14,739 nt of DNA from Christensenella sp. UBA7597 (GCA_002474405.1 DLQW01000080.1:1-14739); one strand, 5' to 3'. Shown: positions 1 through 8,954, counted from the first letter of the stretch. Numbers and translations are program-made. Notes: generated by a model not told the origin, from the letters alone.

Positions 1-1
1 T

Positions 2-1528
2 AAAATCCGTTCGTCGGGCGGAGAGAAAGGCGTGCTGAAAATTTCTTCTTTCTTCGGCGGGTACGGCGATACGTGGGCGCAGGCGCTTGCCGACGGGTAT
101 CGTACATACAATCCTTCGGTGCAGGTGAAAGTGGTGTGCAACACGCTGGTGCGCGACGAAGCCGTAACCGCGGCGCAGACGAATCAGACGGATACCGATA
201 TTTATTTTATCGACGGTATCGGCGTGGGGCAGTACTGCGAATCGTACGGTTCGCTTGCCGATTTAAGCGAAGTGTTTTCGTCGACGCCGAAAGCCGGCGG
301 AAAAACGGAAGAAAAGACGATCGCCGAAAAAATCCGCCCCGAAATCGTTTCGGAAATGCAGTACGGCGGAGATCAGGAAGCGTATATCGGCAAATATTAC
401 ACGGTGCCGTCGCCTTCCGGACCGTGTTCGCTGATTCTGAACGAGGACGCTTTGAACAATGCGCTGGGCGAAGGACAGTGGGAAGAACCCCGCACGACGG
501 ACGAATTGTTTGCTCTGTGCGAAAAAATCAAAAACGCAAACGCGACGGTGAACGTGGCGGGCGTGAGTTACACGGTATATCCTTTTATTTATAGCGGCGG
601 CGCGGTGGAATACTGGAGATATCTGTATTACCCCTGGATCGCGCAGTATGACGGCGTTGAAAAGTGGGATGATTTCGTCGCCTGTAAAAAAGACGGGGAA
701 TATTCGAAAGAAGCGTATCAGACGGAAGGAAAAGAAAAAGCGTACGCGCAATTCGAACGACTGATCAAACGTGCGAACGGCTATTGCGACCCTTCCAGCA
801 TGAATAACAAATACACGGCTTCGCAAAAATATTTCTTTCAGGGCAGAGCGTGTATGTATGTTTGCGGCGACTGGCTGGAACGCGAAATGGAAAATGCCAC
901 GGAGTATAAGGCGAATTTACGGATGATTCGCACGCCCGTTACTTCGGATCTCGCCGAAAAAATCGAACGGACGTATCAGGTATCGCTCGGTTCTACCGCA
1001 GCCGAAAAAGATAAAACGTTGTCCGCGGCGGTGAAGGCTGCCGACGAAGGGCAAAGCGCGTCCGCAGAGCTTGCTTCCGCTGCGTACGAGGCGGTGAAAA
1101 GCGCTCGCGCCGTTACGTTTACGCTGGCAAACAGCGCGGTGGGGTTTGTGCCCGCGTGCAGCGTGAATATCGATCTGGCGATTGACTTTTTCCGCTATAT
1201 GTATTCGGACGAAGGCGTGAAAATCGTGCTGAACGCCAGTAAAAGTTATCTGCCCGTGAGCAACGCGAACGAAATTTCGGCGGACGGCGACATCAGCGGA
1301 TTCCGCGCTTCGGTGAACGCGATTTCCGGCGGAAACACAAAGTACATCTATTCGTCGTCGAAAGATCCCATCCGTTATCGCGCGGGGCTGGATTTGTATA
1401 TGGGGAACGAAAAGCCGGAGGTGGCGATGGGCAAGAAAACCGGCGCGATGAGCGCCGCGGAATATCTGCAACGCGAGATGAGATTGCTCGACGAGAAGTG
1501 GAGCGATTACATGTACAGCATCGGCTGA
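2..1528 (+). CDS. ABC transporter sugar-binding protein (5' partial)
   Basis: The reading frame is open to the left edge, so the true start and presumably a lipoprotein signal peptide lie outside the window. A GTG at 32 is only an internal codon with no ribosome binding site. The visible 508 residues begin just before the mature domain (LKISSFFGGYGDTWAQAL), followed by a typical family 1 extracellular solute-binding layout: an early beta strand and helix, a 'DIYFIDGIG' strand, an aromatic-rich middle (YWRYLYYPW) and a C-terminal stretch with 'SAVGFVPACS' and 'FFRYMYSDEGVKIVL'. This type binds sugars or oligosaccharides outside the membrane and delivers them to the permeases, whose genes follow directly at 1624 and 2576. 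It is somewhat long for the family because of an Ala/Lys/Glu-rich insert around the region encoded by 960-1110. The ligand cannot be read from sequence. No ATPase gene is present in this operon, as is common where a shared MsmK/MsiK-type ATPase serves many CUT1 importers. Confidence 0.88.
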   Translation, partial: KIRSSGGEKGVLKISSFFGGYGDTWAQALADGYRTYNPSVQVKVVCNTLVRDEAVTAAQTNQTDTDIYFIDGIGVGQYCESYGSLADLSEVFSSTPKAGGKTEEKTIAEKIRPEIVSEMQYGGDQEAYIGKYYTVPSPSGPCSLILNEDALNNALGEGQWEEPRTTDELFALCEKIKNANATVNVAGVSYTVYPFIYSGGAVEYWRYLYYPWIAQYDGVEKWDDFVACKKDGEYSKEAYQTEGKEKAYAQFERLIKRANGYCDPSSMNNKYTASQKYFFQGRACMYVCGDWLEREMENATEYKANLRMIRTPVTSDLAEKIERTYQVSLGSTAAEKDKTLSAAVKAADEGQSASAELASAAYEAVKSARAVTFTLANSAVGFVPACSVNIDLAIDFFRYMYSDEGVKIVLNASKSYLPVSNANEISADGDISGFRASVNAISGGNTKYIYSSSKDPIRYRAGLDLYMGNEKPEVAMGKKTGAMSAAEYLQREMRLLDEKWSDYMYSIG

Positions 1529-1557
1529 AATGAAAAAAGAAGAACGGCGGTGGCGAT

Positions 1558-1586
1558 TTCCGGCGTAAGCGAAGGAATCGCCGGAA
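1558..1586 (+). other. Intercistronic hairpin between binding protein and permease
   Basis: Perfect 8-bp arms TTCCGGCG (1558-1565) and CGCCGGAA (1579-1586) enclose a 13-nt loop in the 95-nt gap between the binding-protein and first permease genes. There is no U-tract, so it is not a standard terminator. Hairpins here often stabilise the upstream binding-protein mRNA so that it exceeds the permeases; that role is inferred. Confidence 0.4.
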
Positions 1587-1623
1587 GAAAACGGCGGAAC
1601 GATGGCACGAAGAGGAAAATAAG

Positions 1624-2562
1624 ATGAACGGAAACGGAACGGGAACGGAAAATATCAGACCGAACAACGGCGGCTTTCGGTCGCGGCGGGTGAAACGCGG
1701 CTTTTTCATCGCCGGCATGCTCAGCGTGGGGTTGATTCAGTTTCTGGTGTTTTGGGTGTATGTAAATTTCAATTCGATTCTCATGGCGTTTCAAACCCGT
1801 ACGAGGACGGGCGTGCAATGGGGCTTTGAGAATTTTACGAGATTTTTCAGAGAAGTGAAAATCCCCGAAATGGAACTGGGGCTTGCGCTGAAAAACACGA
1901 TGCTCCTGTTTGTGGTGGGCACGATGATCGGCTTGCCTTCGTCGTTGCTGTTTGCTTATTACCTCTATAAAAAAGTACGTTGGTCCGGATTTTTTCGCGT
2001 GGTGTTTTTTCTGCCGTCCATCATTTCCGCCGCGGTACTGGTGGGCTTGTTCAAATACGTGATGGCGGTACAGGGACCTTTCAACGGCTTCCTGTCGGTG
2101 CTTACGGGGCATGCCGTGGAAACGGAGTGGCTGACGGACGACAATCTTGCGATGAAAACGATTTTGTTTTATGTGTTCTGGACGGGGTTCGGCGGCAATA
2201 TCGTACTTCTTACGGGGGCGATTCACAGAATTTCGCCGGATATACTCGAATACGCAAAAATCGACGGCGTCGGGATGACGCGGGAACTGTTTCAGATTAT
2301 TATTCCGCTGATATGGCCTACGCTTTCCACGATGATCGTGCTTGCCGTGGCGGGGTTGTTCACGAATTCCGGTCCGATTCTGTTGTTTACGGAAGGGCAA
2401 TATAAAACAATGACGCTCGGCTATTTTATCTTCGATCAGGTGCAGGGCGGACAGTATTATTATCCTTCGGCAATCGGACTGATTTTCACGGCGATCGGCT
2501 TCCCGTTGGTGCTTATCGTGAAATATCTGCTCGGAAAAGTTGCGGAAGACGTTGAATATTAA
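1624..2562 (+). CDS. Sugar ABC transporter permease, MalF type
   Basis: This 312-residue integral membrane protein forms half of the import channel of a CUT1 carbohydrate ABC transporter. After a short polar N-terminus it has about six hydrophobic segments, including residues ~30-55, ~87-115, ~120-145, ~180-200 and the C-terminal end. The cytoplasmic EAA loop that contacts the ATPase is clear: EYAKIDGVG at 209-217, followed by the IIPLIWP turn. The ATG at 1624 has a purine-rich ribosome binding site (AGAGGAAAATAAG) immediately upstream. The gene sits between the binding-protein gene and the second permease, which is the usual order for this transporter class. The stop codon is 13 nt from the chosen start of the next gene, so the two permeases are probably translationally coupled. 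Family assignment is firm; the transported sugar is unknown. Confidence 0.93.
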   Translation: MNGNGTGTENIRPNNGGFRSRRVKRGFFIAGMLSVGLIQFLVFWVYVNFNSILMAFQTRTRTGVQWGFENFTRFFREVKIPEMELGLALKNTMLLFVVGTMIGLPSSLLFAYYLYKKVRWSGFFRVVFFLPSIISAAVLVGLFKYVMAVQGPFNGFLSVLTGHAVETEWLTDDNLAMKTILFYVFWTGFGGNIVLLTGAIHRISPDILEYAKIDGVGMTRELFQIIIPLIWPTLSTMIVLAVAGLFTNSGPILLFTEGQYKTMTLGYFIFDQVQGGQYYYPSAIGLIFTAIGFPLVLIVKYLLGKVAEDVEY

Positions 2563-2567
2563 GGGGG
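2561..2567 (+). promoter_or_regulatory. Ribosome binding site deciding the MalG-type permease start
   Basis: AAGGGGG at 2561-2567 overlaps the stop codon of the preceding permease and lies 8 nt before GTG at 2576. The frame could also start at a TTG at 2540, inside the upstream gene, but that codon lacks a ribosome binding site and adds 12 residues unlike the usual permease N-terminus. The GTG start is therefore preferred. Confidence 0.7.
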
Positions 2568-2575
2568 ACGGTACG

Positions 2576-3436
2576 GTGAAAAAAGAAATCGTCAGACGGT
2601 CTGAAACCGAAAAAATAGTATTATCCGTAGTGTTCGTATTTTTCCTGATATATGCGATTACCCTGATATTTCCGTTCGTCTGGGCAATTTTAAGTTCGCT
2701 GAAAACCGATGACGAATATTTCGAAAAAGTATTCGCCTGGCCGAAGCAATGGTTGTTTTCGAATTACCTGCGCGCCTTCGCCGAATTTAAAATCGGTCGG
2801 ACTACGATGATCGGTATGATCGGCAACAGTCTGTGGCTCACCTTTGCGGGAACGTTTGTGGCGATTATGGTTTCAAGCGCGATGGCGTATATCGTGGCGA
2901 AATATCCGTTCCGGGGCACGAAGGCGATTTACAACACGGCGATTTTCACGATGATTATTCCCATCGTAGGCAACCTGCCTTCGATGTATAAGCTTGTAAC
3001 GTCTCTGGGGTTGAATAATCCCATAGGCATCATGGCGTTGTATGCGGGCGGCTTCGGTTTTAACTTTATTATTCTGCACGGGTTCTATCGCTCGGTATCG
3101 TGGAGTTATGCGGAAGCGGCGTTCATCGACGGAGCAAGCGACTGGCAGGTGTACTGGCAGGTGATATTGCCGCAGGCGAAACCCGCGCTTGTATCGATTG
3201 CGATTTTAAGCTGTATAGGGATATGGAACGATTACTATACGCCGTTTTTGTATCTGAAAGATTATCCTACGCTTGCGTTGGGGATTTATCAGTTCGAAAT
3301 CGAAATGACTTACCGGAGCAACGTACCCATTTATTATTGTGCGATTTTACTTTCGATGCTGCCTATACTTATCGTGTTCTGCTTATTTCAGGAAACGATT
3401 ATGGAAAATACCGTTGCCGGCGGGCTGAAAGCTTAG
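2576..3436 (+). CDS. Sugar ABC transporter permease, MalG type
   Basis: This 286-residue membrane protein is the second channel subunit. It shows the classic MalG-type N-terminus: a charged start, then a long hydrophobic helix (residues ~15-38) ending in a PFVWAILSSLKTDDEYF-type stretch, where the S-x-K motif is typical of the subfamily. Further helices follow at roughly 82-108, 117-140, 150-175, 205-225 and 255-278. The EAA loop EAAFIDGAS at 180-188 and the following VILPQAKP mark the ATPase contact. The C-terminal 'ENTVAGGLKA' (ending T-x-GxxK) is also characteristic. The GTG start at 2576 is supported by AAGGGGG 8 nt upstream. It works with the preceding permease and the binding protein as one importer. 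Confidence 0.93.
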   Translation: MKKEIVRRSETEKIVLSVVFVFFLIYAITLIFPFVWAILSSLKTDDEYFEKVFAWPKQWLFSNYLRAFAEFKIGRTTMIGMIGNSLWLTFAGTFVAIMVSSAMAYIVAKYPFRGTKAIYNTAIFTMIIPIVGNLPSMYKLVTSLGLNNPIGIMALYAGGFGFNFIILHGFYRSVSWSYAEAAFIDGASDWQVYWQVILPQAKPALVSIAILSCIGIWNDYYTPFLYLKDYPTLALGIYQFEIEMTYRSNVPIYYCAILLSMLPILIVFCLFQETIMENTVAGGLKA

Positions 3437-3474
3437 CGCGGGCGGAAAAAATCGTTAAAAACGCTTGAAAATGA

Positions 3475-3489
3475 AAAGGCAAAGCCTTT
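3475..3489 (+). other. Small hairpin before the lipoprotein gene
   Basis: AAAGGC (3475-3480) and GCCTTT (3484-3489) form a 6-bp stem with an AAA loop in the 81-nt gap between the second permease and the lipoprotein gene. The downstream sequence is AT-rich but has no T-run, so only weak attenuation or mRNA processing is plausible. Confidence 0.3.
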
Positions 3490-3517
3490 ATTTAATAAAT
3501 TATTCGGGAGGAATTGT

Positions 3518-5809
3518 ATGAAACTCAAAAAACTTGCAGGAATCTGTTGTCTTATCGCCGTGGGAACGGGCAGCGCGATTTTCGGCGCCTGCGCCGTTTC
3601 CGGACCCAAACCGGACGACGGCGGGGAAACGCCTTCGCGTATTACGTCCGACTGGGAAACGATGCCTGAAAATACGAACGAAAACCTGAAATATTTCGGG
3701 TATTTCCACAGCGACGGATTCCGTTCGCAAGGTTCGTATGTAGACGAAATCGTCGCGCTGGAAAATTCCAACGTGCTGATGATTAACTCCTGCTTCGATA
3801 ATTCGAAGGCGGCGGAGTGGCTGGCGAAAGCCAAGTCGGTAAATCAGAAAGTGATTTTCTCGGTACACGGCTTGTTCGAAGGCGGCGAATTGAAAAAGGC
3901 GAACAGCGCGACGTTGCTGGAAGATTACGAACAGACGCTTTCCGGTTTGAAAACGGCTCTGCAAAGCTATATCGACGACGGCACGCTTCTGGGCTTCTAT
4001 TTCGACGAACCGGCATGGAACGGGGTGAAGGAAGCCGATTTCCGTACCGTTACTCAATGGATACGGGAGAATATACCTTCGATTAAGGTAATCACCACGA
4101 TGACAACCAGCGATATCGGTATGTCGAAAACGGAAAATTATCCCGAAATCAACGCTTCGTATAACGAGTATTGCACCGACGTAATGTATGATTATTACGG
4201 AAAATGGAACGATGAAACCCGCCTTACGTATCTTGAAAAATTAAAGAGCAAGGCTACCAACGAGCAATGGATATGGGGCTGCGCCACGGGATTTGTGGAC
4301 AATGCGGAACAAACCGACGAATTGTACAACGCGATTCGCGGCATGTACACCGAAGCGATTCAGGATGAACGTTATGCGGGCATCGTCAGCTTCTCTTACG
4401 CCGACGGGCTGGAAGGCGACTGGGGATACGGTTTACATACGTTTCTGGATAACGACAGCGAATATTACGATTTGGAGCTGAGAAAACTGTACACGGACAT
4501 CGGGCGCGCGGTAATCGGCGCGGATTCTTACGATTATTCCTCGATGATCAATCTTACTCTGGTGGCTCCCACAGAAATTTACGAGTTAGGCGAAAAAATC
4601 GATCTGCCCGCCGCGGGTGCGGTGGACGGCTACGGCAACGAGATTCCCGTATCGTATAAAATCGTTTCTCCGTCGGGCGCGGAATTGCCGGTACAATCGT
4701 TTACGGCAACGGAAAGCGGTAAATACGAGGTAACCGTAACCGTTGAGAAAAACGGTAAAACCGTAAAGAAGCAGTGCTATATTTCCGTTCGTTATAAAGG
4801 CGAAATCAGCACGTTCGACGACGAGGCGAATCTTGCGGACGCCGGCGGAACGGATGCCGATACGTGGTGCTGGCCGAGACAAATCGACCATACGTTTTAC
4901 CGTACGGGCGGCGGCTCTCTTAAAGTAACGCCGCACGTAAAAGACGGTACGTGGCCGCGCATTATTTTCGAACGGAACGGCTATCAGCTGTGGGATCTTT
5001 CGGAGGCGGGCGCCGTATCCATGTGGGTATACAACACTTCGGATACGCCTATCGAAGGTTTTTCCCTGATGGTGAGCGACGAGAATCTGAATTCCAAGCA
5101 AACCGTTTATTCTACCGTTACGCTGCCTTCGAAACAGTGGACGGAAGTAAAAATAAGCGTTGAGGCGATTAAAGCCGCGAAACCCTCGCTGGATCTTACG
5201 AAAGTTACCGTGTTTTACGGCAATGCCGCGTCGGATTACACCAACAGAGCCGCATTCTATATCGACGACGTAACCATTCTTGAAAAAACGGAAGAGATTC
5301 CCGAAAGCGTCAGAAGTTTTGAAACGGACGCGGATCTGAGCACGATCGGCGACAACGCGGACGACATATGGACGTGGCCCGTTTCCATCAGCGAAGAACA
5401 GGCGCGCACCGGCAAGAAGTCTTTGAAAATCACCGTTCGTCAGGACGGCGGCGTATGGCCGAACGTCGTGTTCAAAAAGGACGCGACGACAACGCTCTGG
5501 AATCTTACGAACATCGAAAAAATTTCCGTATGGGTATATTTCGATTCCGATAACGATATGGAAGCGTTTGCCTGGAAAATCTGCAACGATAACGGTACCG
5601 GCGGCGAAGCGAATACGATTACGAAAACCGTAACGCTCAAAGCGCGGCAGTGGACGGAAATTTCGATAACGCGCGCCGAAATCGAAGCGCTCGCACAAGG
5701 GACAAATCTTGATTTGACGAATGTGTACGTGAAAATCGGGCAGTGCGCGGGTACGTATACCGATCGTTCGGATTTCTACATCGATGATTTTAAGGCAGAG
5801 GAAAAGTAA
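3518..5809 (+). CDS. Surface lipoprotein with enzyme-like barrel, Ig-like domain and two tandem carbohydrate-binding-like modules
   Basis: This 763-residue protein starts with a lipoprotein signal peptide: positive KLKK, a hydrophobic core, then a lipobox-like FGAC with the lipidated cysteine predicted at residue 25. Residues ~40-335 look like a TIM-barrel glycoside-hydrolase-type domain, with strands such as 'VIFSVHGLF', 'LLGFYFDEP' (D163, E164) and 'TDVMYDYYGKWN' (from 220); the acidic residues are candidate catalytic groups. Residues ~347-423 resemble a bacterial Ig-like fold. Residues ~428-590 and ~598-763 are diverged tandem copies of a beta-sandwich module: each has W-x-WP near the start, then RTG..SLK, DG.WP, LW(D/N)L, a WVY strand, a KQWTE or RQWTE strand and a terminal FYIDD, typical of carbohydrate-binding domains. 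The start is fixed by GGGAGGA at 3506-3512. It probably binds and acts on a polysaccharide at the cell surface beside its own importer. I do not recognise the enzyme family; the barrel matches the next gene product. Confidence 0.8.
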   Translation: MKLKKLAGICCLIAVGTGSAIFGACAVSGPKPDDGGETPSRITSDWETMPENTNENLKYFGYFHSDGFRSQGSYVDEIVALENSNVLMINSCFDNSKAAEWLAKAKSVNQKVIFSVHGLFEGGELKKANSATLLEDYEQTLSGLKTALQSYIDDGTLLGFYFDEPAWNGVKEADFRTVTQWIRENIPSIKVITTMTTSDIGMSKTENYPEINASYNEYCTDVMYDYYGKWNDETRLTYLEKLKSKATNEQWIWGCATGFVDNAEQTDELYNAIRGMYTEAIQDERYAGIVSFSYADGLEGDWGYGLHTFLDNDSEYYDLELRKLYTDIGRAVIGADSYDYSSMINLTLVAPTEIYELGEKIDLPAAGAVDGYGNEIPVSYKIVSPSGAELPVQSFTATESGKYEVTVTVEKNGKTVKKQCYISVRYKGEISTFDDEANLADAGGTDADTWCWPRQIDHTFYRTGGGSLKVTPHVKDGTWPRIIFERNGYQLWDLSEAGAVSMWVYNTSDTPIEGFSLMVSDENLNSKQTVYSTVTLPSKQWTEVKISVEAIKAAKPSLDLTKVTVFYGNAASDYTNRAAFYIDDVTILEKTEEIPESVRSFETDADLSTIGDNADDIWTWPVSISEEQARTGKKSLKITVRQDGGVWPNVVFKKDATTTLWNLTNIEKISVWVYFDSDNDMEAFAWKICNDNGTGGEANTITKTVTLKARQWTEISITRAEIEALAQGTNLDLTNVYVKIGQCAGTYTDRSDFYIDDFKAEEK

Positions 5810-5825
5810 GGTAAGTAAAATAAGT

Positions 5826-6758
5826 ATGGACAGAACTTTATTCGGCATATTTCACACTGCATACGAACGGTCGGGAGAGTATTTTTTCCGCGCGGCGGCA
5901 TCCGATTATCTGAATGTGTTTATCGTGGAGGCGGACTATAAAAGCGAACAATTCGCCGTTACGATGAACGAATTGAAAAAGCATAAAGATAAATTTGCGT
6001 TTGTCGCCGCAGGAAGTCTCGGTTTTTCCGTGCGCAACAATGTATATGTGGCGGACACGGGCGAAGAGCAATCGGCTTTTCGCCCCGAAGCCGTATTTTT
6101 AAGCGATTATCGCACGCGCGTAAACGAAATGATCGCATATCTGAAAAAGCACGGCTGGTACGAAAGCGTGGTCGGTTTTTATATGGACGAACCGTTGCTC
6201 TGGAACATCAGACGGGAATGGCTGAAAGATTTTACGAAATATTTCCGTACGCAAGCCGCGCCGGATAAAAGATTTTTTATCTGTTTTTCCGTGGCGGGGG
6301 TGGCTCCCGAATACTGGACGATTAACGACGTACAGCCGATTACGCCCGATTGCGCGCAGTATCTCACCGACGTGGCGTTTGACATGTATCATAAATGGAA
6401 CCCCGATTATCGGGCGATTCTGAAGCTGATGAAAGAGAGAACCGGCAACAGAAAAGATCTGAAAATCTGGATGATTCCCTGCACCATGAATTATCGCGGC
6501 GATAAAACGGAAGAGCATTGTCTGGAGCATCTCGAAAACTGTTACCGGGTTCTGAAAGAGGAAGAAAACGCGGGCGGTCTGATGTGCTTTACGTATTATA
6601 CGTTTAAAGCGGAGGAAGAAACGCTGGGCAACATCGGGCTTGACAAATTGTGCGATTCTGCGTATAATTACAACTGGAACAGGTTGGCGGAGCGCGTACG
6701 CGAAATCGGCAGAGAAATCGTAAGCGGAAAATTCGATGAGGAGCGCCGAAAAAATTAA
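5826..6758 (+). CDS. Cytoplasmic paralogue of the lipoprotein's enzyme-like domain
   Basis: This 310-residue protein has no signal peptide, so it should be cytoplasmic. It aligns by eye with the N-terminal barrel of the preceding lipoprotein: GFYMDEP at 117-123 (versus GFYFDEP 159-165) and TDVAFDMYHKWN at 181-192 (versus TDVMYDYYGKWN 220-231), with nearly equal spacing between motifs (61 and 58 residues). A strand ending in Pro-Cys (WMIPC) and a late helix rich in charged residues also correspond. It has neither the Ig-like nor the binding modules. The first ATG of the frame (5784) lies inside the upstream gene without a ribosome binding site; ATG 5826, 16 nt after the upstream stop, gives an N-terminus that enters the fold directly (MDRTLFGIFHTAYERSGEYF). 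Its ribosome binding site is weak, so translational coupling is likely. A hydrolase of imported oligosaccharides is the natural guess, but the family and reaction are not recognised. Confidence 0.75.
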   Translation: MDRTLFGIFHTAYERSGEYFFRAAASDYLNVFIVEADYKSEQFAVTMNELKKHKDKFAFVAAGSLGFSVRNNVYVADTGEEQSAFRPEAVFLSDYRTRVNEMIAYLKKHGWYESVVGFYMDEPLLWNIRREWLKDFTKYFRTQAAPDKRFFICFSVAGVAPEYWTINDVQPITPDCAQYLTDVAFDMYHKWNPDYRAILKLMKERTGNRKDLKIWMIPCTMNYRGDKTEEHCLEHLENCYRVLKEEENAGGLMCFTYYTFKAEEETLGNIGLDKLCDSAYNYNWNRLAERVREIGREIVSGKFDEERRKN

Positions 6759-6803
6759 GGCAATATTTCGCGGAATGCGGTGGTATTGAAAGGAAAGAGT
6801 ATT

Positions 6804-8936
6804 ATGAAAATGAATTTTCGCGGTTTGCAGTTCGAACGAATCGGGAATAAAATTTATCTGGTGAATTTCTGCGGCTTTGCGGGCTGCAAAGATTCGGGGA
6901 AAAAAGAATTGTTCGATTTTTGCGAAATTCAGATCGCAGGGCAGAATCATGCCGAACATGCGGGGGCGAAGTGGTTACATTCCAGCGAAACCGCAAAATT
7001 GAAATATATTTCGTATGCGGAAACCGAAAATATGCTTGAAATCGTGCAGAGCGACGACCTTGTGAGCGTTACCACCCACTTCGAAGCATATCCCGATTGC
7101 CGGACGTTGCGCATATGGAACACGGTGAACAATCTTACCGATAAGCCGCTGATTATCGAACATGTTTCTTCGTTTGTGCTGTACGGGCTTTGCGATCGGG
7201 GTACCGACGGCGTAAGAAACATGTATCTGCATCGTTTTTATAACAGCTGGCATGTGGAGTGTCAGCCGGTGCGCCTGAGTTTTTATCAGTCGGGGCTGTT
7301 CAACGGAAACGGGCGGAGCATGAAGAGAATCGTCGGCTCGAACACGGGCAGCTGGTCTACGAAAGAGCAGTTACCGCAGGCGATCATCGAGGACGAAGAA
7401 AAGAAGCAGTTTCTGTTCTTTCAGATTGAATCGAACAATAGCTGGTACTATGAAATCGGCGATACGGATAAGCTGATTTATATGAATCTCGGCGGTCCGA
7501 ACGCGCTGGAAAATCAATGGAGCCGACGGCTGGAACCGAACGGCGGAGAATTTTCTACGGTTCCCGTTGCCGTTGTAACCGGTTGCGGCATCAACGACGT
7601 CGTGGCGGAAATGACAAAATATCGCCGCCATATCATAAGGCAGTGCGCTCCCGATAAAAAACTTCCCACGATTTTCAACGAATATATGCACCTTTCATGG
7701 GATAGCCCGAACGAAGCGCGCACGGCGATCGTCGCGCCGTCGGTAGCAGAACTGGGGATAAAGTACTACGTAATCGACTGCGGTTGGCACGACGAATGCG
7801 AAGTACGGGATATTTATCGCATGTGCGGAGAGTGGCGCCCTTCGAAAAAACGTTTCCCTTCCGGTCTGAAAAAAACAATCGATATGATTCATTCGTGCGG
7901 CATGAAAGCCGGCGTATGGATGGAACCCGAAATTATCGGCGCCGATTGCGAGAAAATGGAAGCCTACTACGGCGACGAATGTTTTATGCGCAGAAACGGC
8001 GAGAAAATTATTGCCGGCAGCCGGAAATTTCTTGATTTCCGAAATAAAAAAGTGCGCGATTATCTTACGGAAACCGTGGACATGCTGGTTCGCGACGGGG
8101 TGGATTATATTAAATTCGACTATAATCAGGACGTCGGCGCGGGCACGGAAACAGATGCGGTTTCGCCGGGAGACGGGCTTACGAAACATGCGGCGGCTTA
8201 TCTCGACTGGGTGAAATCGGTGATGGATAAGTACCCGGCTTTAATCATCGAAGCGTGTTCCAGCGGCGGGCAGAGAATGGATTATAAAACGCTTTCTCTG
8301 CATCCGATCGTTTCCACTTCCGATCAGACGGATTACCGGAAATATCCGCACATCGCGGCAAATATACTTTCCGCCGTATTGCCGGAACAAGCGGCGGTAT
8401 GGAGTTACCCCGTAGATTCGCCGTTTGAAATTAACGCCCAGAAAGACGAAACGCCCGAAAGTGCGAATGCCCGGATAGGGGACGAGCAGGTAATCATGAA
8501 TATGGTAAATTCTATGTTGGGGCGGATGCATCTTGCAAGCGCGGTGCACCTGTTGGACGATAGAAAACGCGGTCTGATTAAAGAAGGCATACGCTGTTTT
8601 GAATCTTTATCAGCCGTTAAAAAAACCGCCGTTCCCTATTTCCCGCTCGGATTCGATAATTTTTACAGCGACGGCGCCGCGGCGGGATTGCTGGCGAAAA
8701 ACGCGTTGTATCTTGCGGTGTGGAATCTGAACGGAAATCATGAAATTTGCGTACCCGTTCCCGAATACAAAGTGAAAAATCTGCGGCAGATATATCCGTC
8801 CGCCGAAACGGAACCGATCGGCAAAAACGGCGAGCGCGCAACCTGTTCCGCGGAAGAGCATCTTTTGAAATTTACGTTGCCGTCGGGGTATACGGCAAGA
8901 TTTTTCGTGGCGGAGCTGCAGATAAAAGGAAAGTAA
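6804..8936 (+). CDS. GH36 alpha-galactosidase
   Basis: This 710-residue protein, of usual length for the family, hydrolyses terminal alpha-galactosyl (or related) residues with retention. An N-terminal beta-sandwich (~1-280) precedes a TIM barrel with diagnostic motifs: VIDCGWH (323-329), WMEPE (372-376), YIKFDYNQD with the expected nucleophile D439, EACSSGGQRMD (from 483) and STSDQTDYRKYP with the expected acid/base D510. The pattern KFDYN plus SDQTDYRKYP plus 'LPEQAAVWSYP' places it in the GH36 subgroup in which the usual DDGW motif is D-x-GW. The final ~100 residues form a small beta domain. No signal peptide is seen, so it is cytoplasmic. ATG 6804 is chosen over an upstream GTG (6780) because AAAGGA at about 6789-6794 is well spaced from it. 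It is the last gene of the operon, 45 nt after the preceding one and just before a strong terminator. The exact substrate could be alpha-galactoside or a related alpha-linked sugar. Confidence 0.92.
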   Translation: MKMNFRGLQFERIGNKIYLVNFCGFAGCKDSGKKELFDFCEIQIAGQNHAEHAGAKWLHSSETAKLKYISYAETENMLEIVQSDDLVSVTTHFEAYPDCRTLRIWNTVNNLTDKPLIIEHVSSFVLYGLCDRGTDGVRNMYLHRFYNSWHVECQPVRLSFYQSGLFNGNGRSMKRIVGSNTGSWSTKEQLPQAIIEDEEKKQFLFFQIESNNSWYYEIGDTDKLIYMNLGGPNALENQWSRRLEPNGGEFSTVPVAVVTGCGINDVVAEMTKYRRHIIRQCAPDKKLPTIFNEYMHLSWDSPNEARTAIVAPSVAELGIKYYVIDCGWHDECEVRDIYRMCGEWRPSKKRFPSGLKKTIDMIHSCGMKAGVWMEPEIIGADCEKMEAYYGDECFMRRNGEKIIAGSRKFLDFRNKKVRDYLTETVDMLVRDGVDYIKFDYNQDVGAGTETDAVSPGDGLTKHAAAYLDWVKSVMDKYPALIIEACSSGGQRMDYKTLSLHPIVSTSDQTDYRKYPHIAANILSAVLPEQAAVWSYPVDSPFEINAQKDETPESANARIGDEQVIMNMVNSMLGRMHLASAVHLLDDRKRGLIKEGIRCFESLSAVKKTAVPYFPLGFDNFYSDGAAAGLLAKNALYLAVWNLNGNHEICVPVPEYKVKNLRQIYPSAETEPIGKNGERATCSAEEHLLKFTLPSGYTARFFVAELQIKGK

Positions 8937-8954
8937 CAACCTGTATATCGCGAT

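Noticed and set aside
2540..2575. TTG start for the MalG-type permease, overlapping the previous gene.
   Set aside because: It has no ribosome binding site, whereas GTG 2576 has AAGGGGG at ideal spacing.
4586..5848. Long minus-strand open frame (about 420 codons) opposite the lipoprotein gene.
   Set aside because: It is antisense to a clear coding gene, is Arg/Phe-rich with no domain pattern, and is explained by codon bias of the true gene.
7770..7790. GH36 protein has DCGW where many family members have DDGW, suggesting an inactive or new enzyme.
   Set aside because: The surrounding motifs (KFDYN, SDQTDYRKYP, PEQAAVWSYP) fit a known GH36 subgroup in which this position is not Asp. Nucleophile D439 and acid/base D510 are present.
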